Assembly (NCBI GenBank): GCA_017504785.1
Contig: JAFVQL010000034.1
Coordinates: 1 to 39,028, forward strand
DNA from: Clostridia bacterium
GTDB taxonomy: Bacteria > Bacillota > Clostridia > Oscillospirales > CAG-272
DNA: 39,028 nt
Direction: 5' to 3'
A program made the translations under genes and the position numbers. Shown here in pieces: positions 1 to 6,589 of the stretch. Each line of letters opens with the position of its first letter. Position 1 is the first letter of the stretch. The notes below the pieces were generated by a model. The model was given only the letters and a program-made list of their open reading frames with translations. It made no database searches and was not told where the DNA came from.

Positions 1-58
1 ACAGCTCGGTAATTTCAACTGCGAATTCAATCGCGAGTTCGTGTGAGGTTTTTGCCAT
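1..58 (-). CDS. Start of a small protein, probably four-helix-bundle (S23/IVP-like) family, partial
   Basis: Only the first 19 codons are in the window; the gene runs off the left edge. They read MAKTSHELAIEFAVEITEL. The start is ATG at 58-56, preceded by AAAGGAG with a 6-nt gap, which is a good ribosome binding site, so this is very likely a real gene. The hydrophobic/acidic pattern with a central FAV-I motif resembles the first helix of the four-helix-bundle proteins related to the 23S rRNA intervening-sequence protein (S23) and Avd-like accessory proteins. That family call rests on memory of a short motif and is tentative. The 5' leader consists of the hairpin-octamer array described separately; its last hairpin (77-91) ends about 10 nt before the ribosome binding site. 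Confidence 0.5.
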   Translation of the reverse strand, partial: MAKTSHELAIEFAVEITEL

Positions 59-76
59 AGCATGCTCCTTTCTTTG

Positions 77-271
77 TCCACCTTCGGTGGAGTGATATGA
101 ATCTTGGCTTTTGAAAAGCCGTGATATAGACGGCGTTGCCGTCGTGATATAGCGCAACTTCGTCGCGCGTGATATGGAAAGCCGTTGGCTTTCGTGATAT
201 ACTTGCTCTCGCAAGCGTGATATGGAAAGCCGTTGGCTTTCGTGATATGCTTGCTATCGCAAGCGTGATAT
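77..271 (-). repeat. Left arm of octamer-hairpin array (8 GTGATAT units)
   Basis: On the plus strand the heptamer GTGATAT occurs at 92, 121, 144, 169, 194, 217, 242 and 265, every 23-29 nt. Seven of the eight copies are preceded by C, giving ATATCACG when read on the minus strand. Nearly every interval is a self-complementary hairpin, and the hairpins differ from one another: TCCACC/GGTGGA at 77-91, GGCTTT/AAAGCC, GACGGC/GCCGTC, GAAAGCC/GGCTTTC (twice), CTTGC/GCAAG and GCTTGC/GCAAGC. The unit at 152-168 has one internal mismatch. Read on the minus strand, loops are purine-rich (GAA, AAC, GAGA, GATA). The minus strand is also the strand of the small gene that starts at 58, so the arm would form its 5' leader. 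It is not a CRISPR: the constant part is 7-8 nt and the variable part is palindromic. Confidence 0.9.
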
Positions 272-371
272 AGCCTCGCGCCCCTCGGCGTGTAAGGAGC
301 GAAGCGACGGAATAGCGAGCCTGCGAGCGTCTATGCGCACTTTGTGCGCGTGGAACGACAAAACTCCTCAC
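272..371. other. Centre of the hairpin array, no octamers
   Basis: This GC-rich stretch separates the two oppositely oriented arms. It contains one perfect hairpin (GCGCAC-TTT-GTGCGC at 336-350) and a short direct repeat of GCGAGC. I see no convincing promoter and no plausible gene. It is the point at which the polarity of the octamer changes. Confidence 0.5.
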
Positions 372-540
372 GGCTCCGAAGAGCCATATCACGACACCGT
401 GAGGTGTCTATATCACGCACCGATAGGTGCATATCACGAATTCCGTAAGGAATTTTATATCACGGCGCATAGCGCCTATATCACGCGCCGTAAGGCGTTA
501 TATCACGTCGCTTTGTCTGACCGTGTCAGACAAACGACAC
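372..540 (+). repeat. Right arm of octamer-hairpin array (6 ATATCAC units)
   Basis: ATATCAC occurs at 386, 410, 431, 457, 478 and 500, spaced 21-26 nt, and every copy is followed by G. Intervals are hairpins: GACACC-GTGA-GGTGTC, GCACC-GATA-GGTGC, GAATTCC-GTAA-GGAATTT, GGCGC-ATA-GCGCC and GCGCC-GTAA-GGCGT. A hairpin GGCTC-CGAA-GAGCC (372-385) precedes the first octamer. The last octamer is followed by a longer hairpin of about 13 bp (507-540). Loops GTGA and GTAA are GNRA tetraloops, but only on the plus strand. The arm overlaps the 3' end of rlmD on the opposite strand. Confidence 0.9.
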
Positions 541-1882
541 TTTCTACGTGCCCCGTTCCGGGGAACATATCCACAGGCTGCACCTTATCCGTTACATATC
601 CCAGCGGCGCGAGGATCGCGACGTCGCGCGCGAGCGTATCGGGATTGCAGGAGACGTAGACGATGGTGCGGGGAGAAAGAGAGGCGACGAAGGAGAGGAG
701 CGAGCTATCGCACCCCTTGCGCGGCGGATCGAGGATCACGACGTCAGGGCGAAGCTTTTCGCCGCGCGCGTGCTCCGCATTCGCGAGGATCTTTTCGGCA
801 TCGGCGGCATCGCCAACGAAAAAGGATGCGTTTGCAATACCCGAGGCGGCGGCGTTGCGCTTGGCACATTCCACCGCATCGGCAACGATCTCAATGCCGA
901 TCAGCTCGCGCACGTCCCTTGCCATGGAAAGACCGATCGCGCCCGTGCCGCAATAGAGGTCGAGAAGAAGGTCGCTCTTCTTCAGCCCCGCAAGCTTTTT
1001 CGCCTCACCGTAGAGAAGCTCCGCACCGCGGCGGTTGACCTGATAAAAGGCACTCGCGGCGATCTCCAACGTTACGCCCGCAAGCGTATCGGTGATATAA
1101 TTTTTGCCATAAAGCGTGCGATAGGTATCCGAGAGGATCACGTTGGTATCCTCGCGGTTTTCATTCAAAAGAATGCCGACGAGATCGGGGAACGCCGCCG
1201 TTAATTCGCAAACGAGCACGTCCTCGTCGGGGATCTGCGATCCGTTCACCACCAGAGTGAGAAGGATCTCGCCGCTCTGCTCTGCGCGGCGCAGATACAC
1301 GTGACGAAGCAGTCCCTTGCCGCTCTTTTCATCGTATACGGAATAGGCGTGCTTTTTAAAGAACACGCGCAAAAATTCAAGGATCTCGGCAAAGATCGCA
1401 GGCTGAAGCGGGCAAGCCGCCGCCTCCTTCACGGTATGGCTCTTCGGCGCATAAAAGCCGAAAACGAAATTTCCCTCGCGATCCATGCCGACGGGATACT
1501 GCGCCTTATTGCGGTATCCCTCGGTCACGCCCGTGGAAAGGACGGGCAGAACGGTGACGAAGGGAAGCCCCGCCTTTTTGAACGTGGCGCGCACGTTTGC
1601 TTCCTTCGTTTTTTTCTCATGCTCGTAGCCGATATTTTTATAGGCACACGCCGTGCAAGCGCGGTAGGGGCACCGCCCCTCGGTACGCAAGGGTGAGGGC
1701 GAAAGAAGCGTTTTCATAATCGCAACGCAGTAGGAAGCATTCCGCTTGATGATCTGCGCTTCCACGACGTCGCCCGTGACGGCACCGCTGACGAAGACGA
1801 CCTTTCCCTCCACGTGTGAAACGCCAAAGCCCAAATTATTTAAATCCTCGATTTCGAGGTGTACGATCTCGTTTTTCTTCAT
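503..1882 (-). CDS. rlmD: 23S rRNA (uracil-C5)-methyltransferase, RlmD/RumA type
   Basis: This 459-residue protein is a SAM-dependent RNA m5U methyltransferase of the TrmA/RlmCD family; the exact target uridine cannot be told from sequence. An N-terminal TRAM domain covers residues 1-60. Iron-sulfur cysteines are at C71, C76 and C79, with a fourth near the motif AAACPLQP. The SAM-binding core includes LDLYCGTGAIGL and DPPRKGC. The nucleophile is in SCNP (C412) and the general base in HVES (E447). The ribosome binding site is AAGGA before ATG 1882. The gene starts 34 nt after the AraC-type gene on the same strand and is probably co-transcribed with it. Oddly, the stop codon (TGA, 505-503) lies inside the last octamer of the repeat array, and the last few residues (about LTRSDKAT) are encoded by its terminal hairpin. 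Confidence 0.93.
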   Translation of the reverse strand: MKKNEIVHLEIEDLNNLGFGVSHVEGKVVFVSGAVTGDVVEAQIIKRNASYCVAIMKTLLSPSPLRTEGRCPYRACTACAYKNIGYEHEKKTKEANVRATFKKAGLPFVTVLPVLSTGVTEGYRNKAQYPVGMDREGNFVFGFYAPKSHTVKEAAACPLQPAIFAEILEFLRVFFKKHAYSVYDEKSGKGLLRHVYLRRAEQSGEILLTLVVNGSQIPDEDVLVCELTAAFPDLVGILLNENREDTNVILSDTYRTLYGKNYITDTLAGVTLEIAASAFYQVNRRGAELLYGEAKKLAGLKKSDLLLDLYCGTGAIGLSMARDVRELIGIEIVADAVECAKRNAAASGIANASFFVGDAADAEKILANAEHARGEKLRPDVVILDPPRKGCDSSLLSFVASLSPRTIVYVSCNPDTLARDVAILAPLGYVTDKVQPVDMFPGTGHVESVVCLTRSDKAT

Positions 1883-1916
1883 AAATATTCCTTATTGCAA
1901 ACAATTCTTCCCAAAA

Positions 1917-2684
1917 TCAGAGCGTATCGATCTTATGCTCGTTGCGATAATCCTTCGGCGTTTGTCCAAAGGAAGCCTTGAAGGTTTTGGTAAAATAGGA
2001 AGCATCTGTAAAACCCGTCAGCTCCGCGATCTCTGCAGTCGTCTTCTCGGTGGTAATAAGCAGGCTGCTCGCCGTGCGAAGGCGGTATGCGATCACGTAC
2101 TGCTTTAAGGTGATGCCAAGCTTCTTTTTTAACATCTGGCTGACGTAGAAGGGATGATAGCCGAACACCGCGCCAAGTTCGGTATTCGAAATATCGTCCG
2201 CCATATTTTCGCGGATATAGGAATCGAGATTTGCCGCCATGGCCGCGGGAAGCGCGTCCTCTCCCTCGGTGACGAGTGCGCCGAGCAAAAGCAGCTTCAG
2301 CATGGCGGAAAGGCGCGGCAAGCGGTCCGATGCGGAGGAATTATAGATATCGCACATGCGGAGAAAGGTCTCCCTCTCCCCCGCCATGTCCTCGACGAAG
2401 AGCGCACCGCGCGACTGTGCCTCGGGCTCTTTTCCGTACTCGGGAAGAAAGCGCACCACGACGGCACGCACGTGCTTGGATCTTACGGCAAAGGAGCAAA
2501 ACGGCGGCAGATAGCAAAAAGCACCGGGGCGCATGTGCGTTACCTCGCCCGCGCAGTCAACGGCGAGATCTCCCGAAAGCACGAAGACGACTCTCGCCTC
2601 CGAGAAGCGGCTTTCCGCCTGCGAGATCGCTTTATCGAGAAGGAGCACGGCGCGCACGTCGGGATTCAGGGCATTCATATCCAT
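1917..2684 (-). CDS. AraC-family transcriptional regulator
   Basis: A 255-residue regulator. The N-terminal part (about 20-100) looks like a cupin-type sensing domain, with phrases such as MRPGAFCYLPPFCSF. The C-terminal part (about 155-250) is a double helix-turn-helix AraC/XylS domain with the typical signature GFTDASYFTKTFKASFGQTP. The ligand is unknown. The start is ATG 2684 with GAGGAG about 8 nt upstream; a second ATG two codons later is possible but worse placed. Two sigma-A-like promoters lie upstream on the minus strand. The next gene downstream is rlmD, which is not an obvious regulatory target, so the regulator may act in trans, for example on the permease at 3154; that is a guess. 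Confidence 0.88.
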   Translation of the reverse strand: MDMNALNPDVRAVLLLDKAISQAESRFSEARVVFVLSGDLAVDCAGEVTHMRPGAFCYLPPFCSFAVRSKHVRAVVVRFLPEYGKEPEAQSRGALFVEDMAGERETFLRMCDIYNSSASDRLPRLSAMLKLLLLGALVTEGEDALPAAMAANLDSYIRENMADDISNTELGAVFGYHPFYVSQMLKKKLGITLKQYVIAYRLRTASSLLITTEKTTAEIAELTGFTDASYFTKTFKASFGQTPKDYRNEHKIDTL

Positions 2685-2707
2685 TTGGTTTTCTCCTCAT
2701 ACTATGT

Positions 2708-2736
2708 AATATAACGAAGGTTTCTTCGGTTGTCAA
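2708..2736 (-). promoter_or_regulatory. Sigma-A promoter for the araC-type gene and rlmD (proximal)
   Basis: On the minus strand a TTGACA box (2736-2731) and a TATATT box (2713-2708) are separated by exactly 17 bp, giving a start of transcription about 15-20 nt before the ribosome binding site of the AraC-type gene. Confidence 0.75.
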
Positions 2737-2747
2737 AGTTCCCTTTC

Positions 2748-2776
2748 ATTGTACCATTGTTTGAGCAGAAAATCAA
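2748..2776 (-). promoter_or_regulatory. Possible second, distal sigma-A promoter for the same genes
   Basis: TTGATT (2776-2771) and TACAAT (2753-2748) on the minus strand, 17 bp apart, with a TGG extension before the -10 box. It would act in tandem with the proximal promoter. Confidence 0.5.
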
Positions 2777-2816
2777 CAAATTTCAAAAAAATCACAGAAA
2801 ATATTTTCGAAAGGGG

Positions 2817-2845
2817 TTGACAAATCAAAAAACTTGTGGTAAAAT
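2817..2845 (+). promoter_or_regulatory. Sigma-A promoter of tRNA-Glu
   Basis: TTGACA at 2817-2822 and TAAAAT at 2840-2845, spacer 17 bp, with an extended -10 TG. The tRNA begins 20 nt further on. Confidence 0.85.
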
Positions 2846-2864
2846 AGTCGGGCAAAGGAAATTT

Positions 2865-2939
2865 GGCTCGTTGGTCAAGCGGCTAAGACACGGCCCTCTC
2901 AAGGCTGAAACATGGGTTCGATTCCCGTACGAGTCACCA
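2865..2939 (+). tRNA. tRNA-Glu (anticodon CTC)
   Basis: A 75-nt cloverleaf including an encoded CCA end. The acceptor stem GGCTCGT pairs with ACGAGTC (one G-U pair). The anticodon stem is CGGCC/GGCTG around the loop CTCTCAA, giving anticodon CTC (reads GAG). The T-arm contains GGTTCGATTCC. It stands alone with its own promoter and terminator. There is no integrase or repeated 3' end nearby, so no sign that it is an integration site. Confidence 0.95.
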
Positions 2940-2950
2940 TTTTTTAACTG

Positions 2951-2980
2951 AAATAGACACCCGAAAATGGGTGTCTATTT
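2951..2980 (+). terminator. Intrinsic terminator of tRNA-Glu
   Basis: A perfect 12-bp stem AAATAGACACCC / GGGTGTCTATTT with a 6-nt loop, followed by a U-rich tail (TTTTGTCTATTT). Confidence 0.85.
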
Positions 2981-3153
2981 TGTCTATTTGCGCGCGTAAG
3001 CGTTATCTCTTTTCGTTATTTTAAACAAATTGTGAATAAATTTCTTTTGTATACCGACTAAGATTTGGTTATTTTTTCGTAATGGCCAAATCCCCCCTCC
3101 CCGTCTCTTTATTCCGAGAGAATTTTTCATAAATAATTTTAGGAGAAAGAAAA

Positions 3154-4590
3154 ATGGAACAGAATCAGAAACTTACTCAAAAATATGGTCTGTTAACCGC
3201 CATTGCCATGGTTATCGGTATCGTAATCGGTTCGGGTGTGTTCTTCAAGGGACAGAATATCCTGAACGTAACGAACGGTAATCTGGGCTTGGGTATCCTT
3301 GCATGGATCATCGGCGGCGCGATCATGATCATTTGCGCTATTACTTTCGCGGGCTTCGCTATGAAGTTCCAGAAGGTAAACGGCGTGGTTGACTACGCTG
3401 AGGCAACCTGCGGCAAGGGATATGCTTATTTCCTTTCCTGGTTTATGATCACCATCTACTATCCCGGTATGACCAGCGTGCTTGCATGGGTATCCGCGCG
3501 CTACACGCTCGTTCTCTTCACCGGTAATGACGATCTGATCGCCAGCGGTCTTTGCCTCTCTCTTGCAGCCTTCTACCTCTGCGCGATCTTCGCTATGAAC
3601 GCACTTGCTCCGAAGCTTGCAGGTAAATTCCAGGTCAGCACCACGGTAATCAAGCTCGTTCCCCTGACGCTGGTTGCTATCGTTGGTACGGTCGTTGGTC
3701 TCATCAACGGCAACACCGTTGATGCATTCACCGGCGTGGTCATTTCCGACGTGCAGGGAGGCGGCCTTTTCGCGGCTATCATCGCAACCGTATTCGCCTA
3801 TGAGGGCTGGATCGTTGCAACCTCTATCAACGCAGAGCTGAAGAACGCAAAGCGCAATCTTCCTCTCGCTCTTCTGATCGGCGGTGTCGTGATCGTTGCG
3901 ATCTACGTTCTTTACTTCGTTGGTCTTGCAGGCGCAGCTCCCGTTGGCGATCTGATGACAGGCGGCGCATCCGTGGGCTTCAAGGGTCTGTTCGGTAACG
4001 CAGGCGCAGTCGTTCTCAACCTCTTCGTCGTTATCTCCTGCCTTGGCACGCTGAACGGCCTTGCCGTTGGTTGCTCCCGCGGTATGTACGCTATGGGTGT
4101 TCGCCGTCAGGGTCCTCGCCCCGATGTTATGGCTGAGATCAGCCCCTCCACCAACATGCCCTCCAACTCCGCTTGGGTCGGCCTTCTCATTTGCGGTGCA
4201 TGGCTCTTCTACTTCTACGGCGCAAACCTGACAAACAGCATCTTCGGTCTCTTCACCTTTGACTCCTCCGAAATTCCGATCGTTACGATCTACGCCTTCT
4301 ATATCCCCGTATTTATCATGTTCGCGATCAAGTACGGCAAGGAAGACAAGTTCCGCAACCTCGTTATGCCCATTCTTGCAACCGTTGCTTCGGCATTCAT
4401 GATCTTTGCCGCAATATGGGCACACGGCGTAACTCCCTTCAAGGCTGCAAAGGAAGCCGGCACCTTCGCTTTACCGATCCTCTTCTACCTCATCATATTC
4501 GCAGTGATCATGGGCATCGGCGTTCTCTTCTACAAGAAGAACGCGGGCGACCTCAACGAAGCCGTTTCGGAAGAAGCAACCAAAGAATAA
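3154..4590 (+). CDS. APC-superfamily amino acid permease
   Basis: A 478-residue, very hydrophobic protein with about 12 predicted membrane segments. The first segment contains the APC signature GIVIGSGVFF (residues 22-31), which forms the substrate-binding unwound helix in this superfamily. It should be a secondary transporter of amino acids across the cytoplasmic membrane; the substrate cannot be read from the sequence. The closest general resemblance is to the LAT/SteT-like branch. The ribosome binding site is AGGAG, 9-10 nt before ATG 3154. Codon choice leans to GGT, GTT and CTG more than neighbouring genes and resembles tuf and glyS, suggesting high expression. The 170-nt leader (2981-3153) holds weak inverted repeats (GATTTGG/CCAAATC; TCTCT/AGAGA) but no riboswitch I recognise. 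The gene is monocistronic. Confidence 0.9.
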   Translation: MEQNQKLTQKYGLLTAIAMVIGIVIGSGVFFKGQNILNVTNGNLGLGILAWIIGGAIMIICAITFAGFAMKFQKVNGVVDYAEATCGKGYAYFLSWFMITIYYPGMTSVLAWVSARYTLVLFTGNDDLIASGLCLSLAAFYLCAIFAMNALAPKLAGKFQVSTTVIKLVPLTLVAIVGTVVGLINGNTVDAFTGVVISDVQGGGLFAAIIATVFAYEGWIVATSINAELKNAKRNLPLALLIGGVVIVAIYVLYFVGLAGAAPVGDLMTGGASVGFKGLFGNAGAVVLNLFVVISCLGTLNGLAVGCSRGMYAMGVRRQGPRPDVMAEISPSTNMPSNSAWVGLLICGAWLFYFYGANLTNSIFGLFTFDSSEIPIVTIYAFYIPVFIMFAIKYGKEDKFRNLVMPILATVASAFMIFAAIWAHGVTPFKAAKEAGTFALPILFYLIIFAVIMGIGVLFYKKNAGDLNEAVSEEATKE

Positions 4591-4608
4591 TTTTAAAACG
4601 ATTTTCTC

Positions 4609-4644
4609 GCTACCGAGGGCGAAAAGCCTTCGGTAGCTTTTTTT
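4609..4644 (+). terminator. Intrinsic terminator of the APC permease gene
   Basis: A 12-bp stem GCTACCGAGGGC / GCCTTCGGTAGC (one G-U pair), GAAAA loop, followed by TTTTTTT. Confidence 0.88.
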
Positions 4645-4685
4645 ATTGCATGGCAACGCTCCCCTTTTTTACCAAATCTTGTTCC

Positions 4686-4714
4686 TTGCTTTTTTCAAGG
4701 ATGCATGGTAGTAT
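4686..4714 (+). promoter_or_regulatory. Probable promoter of the SleB-type hydrolase gene
   Basis: TTGCTT (4686-4691) and TAGTAT (4709-4714) with a 17-bp spacer and a TGG extension. This is a reasonable vegetative promoter; I do not see a clear sporulation sigma-factor promoter instead. Confidence 0.5.
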
Positions 4715-4792
4715 TTTTCCATGGGCAAAAAGCGCATCCGTGCTTTGCGGCTGAGCCTTTCCGCGCGCCCTACTTCAAAAGAAAGGAGATCT

Positions 4793-5680
4793 ATGAAAAA
4801 AGCATTTGAAAAATTTTTAGGGCTCTTTTTCTGTCTTACCTTCCTTGTGCTGACAGCGATCCCGACCGCCGCCGCGGAAAAAAAGACGGAGCTTGCCCCC
4901 AAGACCGTGACGGACAAGAGCGTGCGCGCCTACGCGCGTGTACCGATCCGACTGAACGGCCAAGAGATCGCCGGCGGCGGCCTTCTCATTCATGAAACGA
5001 CCTACATACCCCTGCGTAGCTTCACCGAGGCGCTCACCGATGCGCGCATCACCTACGATGCCGCGTTGCGCGAGGCAAGCGTTACGGACGAAGGCCTTAC
5101 CATGCTGGTGCGCGACGGAAGCCACGTGGTGTACGCCAACGGCCGCGCGCTTTATACGCTTACGCCAGCCGTTGTGATGAGTGACGGACGAATGTATCTT
5201 CCCATCCGCACGGCGGCAAAGGTAATGGGCGTTTCGCTTTCTTGGGACGACAGGACGAGAAGCGTTTCTCTCTTCGGCGAGGAAAATTATCTGACGCCCG
5301 GAGAATACTATTACGATAAGGATACGCTCTACTGGCTTTCGCGCATCATCAGCGCAGAGAGCCAAGGCGAGCCTCTGCTCGGGCAGATCGCCGTCGGATG
5401 CGTGGTGCTGAACCGCGTGCGCTCTCCCCTCTATCCCTCCACGGTCTACGGCGTGATCTTTGACCGCCGCTACGGTGTGCAGTTCAGCCCCGTGATCGAC
5501 GGCAGCATTTACCGCGCGCCCTACCAAACCTCGGTGACGGCGGCGAAGATCTGTCTTGAGGGATACAGCGTTTCGAGCGAAATTCTTTTCTTTCTCGAGC
5601 CGCGCCTTTCGGTCTCCACCTGGGTGCCGAACAACCGCCCCTACCGCTTTACGATCGCACACCATGATTTTTACGCTTGA
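4793..5680 (+). CDS. Secreted cell wall hydrolase, SleB-type, with copper-amine-oxidase-like N domain
   Basis: A 295-residue exported protein. Residues 1-28 are a signal peptide ending in AAA. Residues about 45-162 resemble the copper amine oxidase N-terminal-like domain found on many clostridial wall proteins (YIPLRSF and MYLPIRT motifs). Residues about 178-295 match the SleB/CwlJ hydrolase domain: the segment ISAESQGEP-LLGQIAVG-VVLNRV contains the expected catalytic glutamate (E189). SleB and CwlJ enzymes cut spore cortex or vegetative peptidoglycan. Start ATG 4793 was chosen because AAAGGAG lies 6 nt upstream and a signal peptide follows directly; the frame stays open to 4721. With sigG two genes away, a role in sporulation or germination is plausible, but the vegetative-looking promoter leaves a general wall-remodelling role open. 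Confidence 0.85.
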   Translation: MKKAFEKFLGLFFCLTFLVLTAIPTAAAEKKTELAPKTVTDKSVRAYARVPIRLNGQEIAGGGLLIHETTYIPLRSFTEALTDARITYDAALREASVTDEGLTMLVRDGSHVVYANGRALYTLTPAVVMSDGRMYLPIRTAAKVMGVSLSWDDRTRSVSLFGEENYLTPGEYYYDKDTLYWLSRIISAESQGEPLLGQIAVGCVVLNRVRSPLYPSTVYGVIFDRRYGVQFSPVIDGSIYRAPYQTSVTAAKICLEGYSVSSEILFFLEPRLSVSTWVPNNRPYRFTIAHHDFYA

Positions 5681-5719
5681 CAAATTTTAGATCCATTGGC
5701 AGTTTTTTCTTCGTAAGTC

Positions 5720-5748
5720 TTGCAAAAAGGCAAAGAATGTTGTATACT
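5720..5748 (+). promoter_or_regulatory. Sigma-A promoter of the phosphoribosyltransferase gene
   Basis: TTGCAA (5720-5725), 17-bp spacer, TATACT (5743-5748); the start codon is about 40 nt downstream. Confidence 0.75.
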
Positions 5749-5788
5749 TATTTTGTATTGTAAAAAATCCGTATAGGAGAATTTTAAT

Positions 5789-6340
5789 ATGGTATACAAT
5801 TTAAAGGTTGCGGGGCTTACGAGAGATCTGCCCCTTTGTCCCATTGGAGAAAATCTCTACATCGGCGCCTTCGTCCTTTTCGGTGACGTGGAGCTGACCG
5901 AATGCTGTGCAAAGGCGCTGTACGAAAAAGCACCCGCGCACGACGTGATGATCACCGCGGAATCGAAGGGCATTCCCCTCATTCACGCGATGTGCCGCGA
6001 GAGCGGAAGAAACCGCTACGTGCTTGCGCGCAAGGCGAAAAAACTTTATATGAAGGATATCGTCGAATGCGAGGTGCAGTCCATCACCACGGCGGCAAAG
6101 CAAACGCTTTATATCGACGGCGCGGATGCCGAATACATGAAGGGCAAGCGCGTTTTGATCGTGGATGACGTGATCAGCACGGGGGAATCTCTGCACGCGC
6201 TGGAAAAGCTCGTCGAGCTTTCGGGCGGCGAGATCGTCGGCCGTATGGCAATTCTGGCAGAGGGCGATGCCATCGGAAGAAAGGATATCACCTATCTTGC
6301 ACCCCTGCCGCTCTTTAACGGCGAGGGCAAGCCGCTGTAA
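5789..6340 (+). CDS. Phosphoribosyltransferase, adenine PRT-like
   Basis: A 183-residue type I phosphoribosyltransferase. The PRPP-binding signature VLIVDDVISTGES is at residues 122-134, and a substrate-side motif AESKGIPL is at 57-64, as in adenine and xanthine phosphoribosyltransferases. It probably attaches a purine base to PRPP in the cytoplasm. The length fits the Apt family, but the segment between the motifs is not typical enough to name the base with certainty. The ribosome binding site is AGGAG, 9 nt before ATG 5789. Its own promoter and terminator make it a single-gene unit. Other purine salvage genes in the window are hpt (31230) and deoD (11332). Confidence 0.82.
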   Translation: MVYNLKVAGLTRDLPLCPIGENLYIGAFVLFGDVELTECCAKALYEKAPAHDVMITAESKGIPLIHAMCRESGRNRYVLARKAKKLYMKDIVECEVQSITTAAKQTLYIDGADAEYMKGKRVLIVDDVISTGESLHALEKLVELSGGEIVGRMAILAEGDAIGRKDITYLAPLPLFNGEGKPL

Positions 6341-6429
6341 GAGCGACTCTTCAAAATAACCGACCCAAAAGCGGGCGCACGCGCTTACATGATGCAAGCG
6401 GCTTTTCGCCCCAAACCAATATTTTCCGT

Positions 6430-6474
6430 TTGCCGAGGGCGCATATTTTTTCCGCCCTCGGCAATACTTTTTTA
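6430..6474 (+). terminator. Intrinsic terminator after the phosphoribosyltransferase gene
   Basis: A perfect 12-bp stem TTGCCGAGGGCG / CGCCCTCGGCAA with an 11-nt loop, followed by TACTTTTTT. Confidence 0.85.
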
Positions 6475-6589
6475 TACCGAAAACCGAAAATCAAAACACC
6501 GCCGCGCTCGGTGGCGGATACAGTATTTTCATTCCGATTTTTCGATTTTCGTTTCAAAAAGAAGGTAACACGGAAAAGGGGAAAAGACT

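Noticed and set aside
92..506. CRISPR array
   Set aside because: The regularly spaced constant part is only 7-8 nt, it changes orientation, and the variable parts are palindromes rather than unrelated spacers. No cas gene is nearby.
2865..2980. Integration site at the 3' end of tRNA-Glu
   Set aside because: No integrase, no repeated copy of the tRNA end within the window and no change in gene character beyond it.
2981..3153. Riboswitch or T-box in the leader of the APC permease gene
   Set aside because: Only short weak inverted repeats; none of the conserved T-box, lysine or glycine riboswitch sequences could be found.
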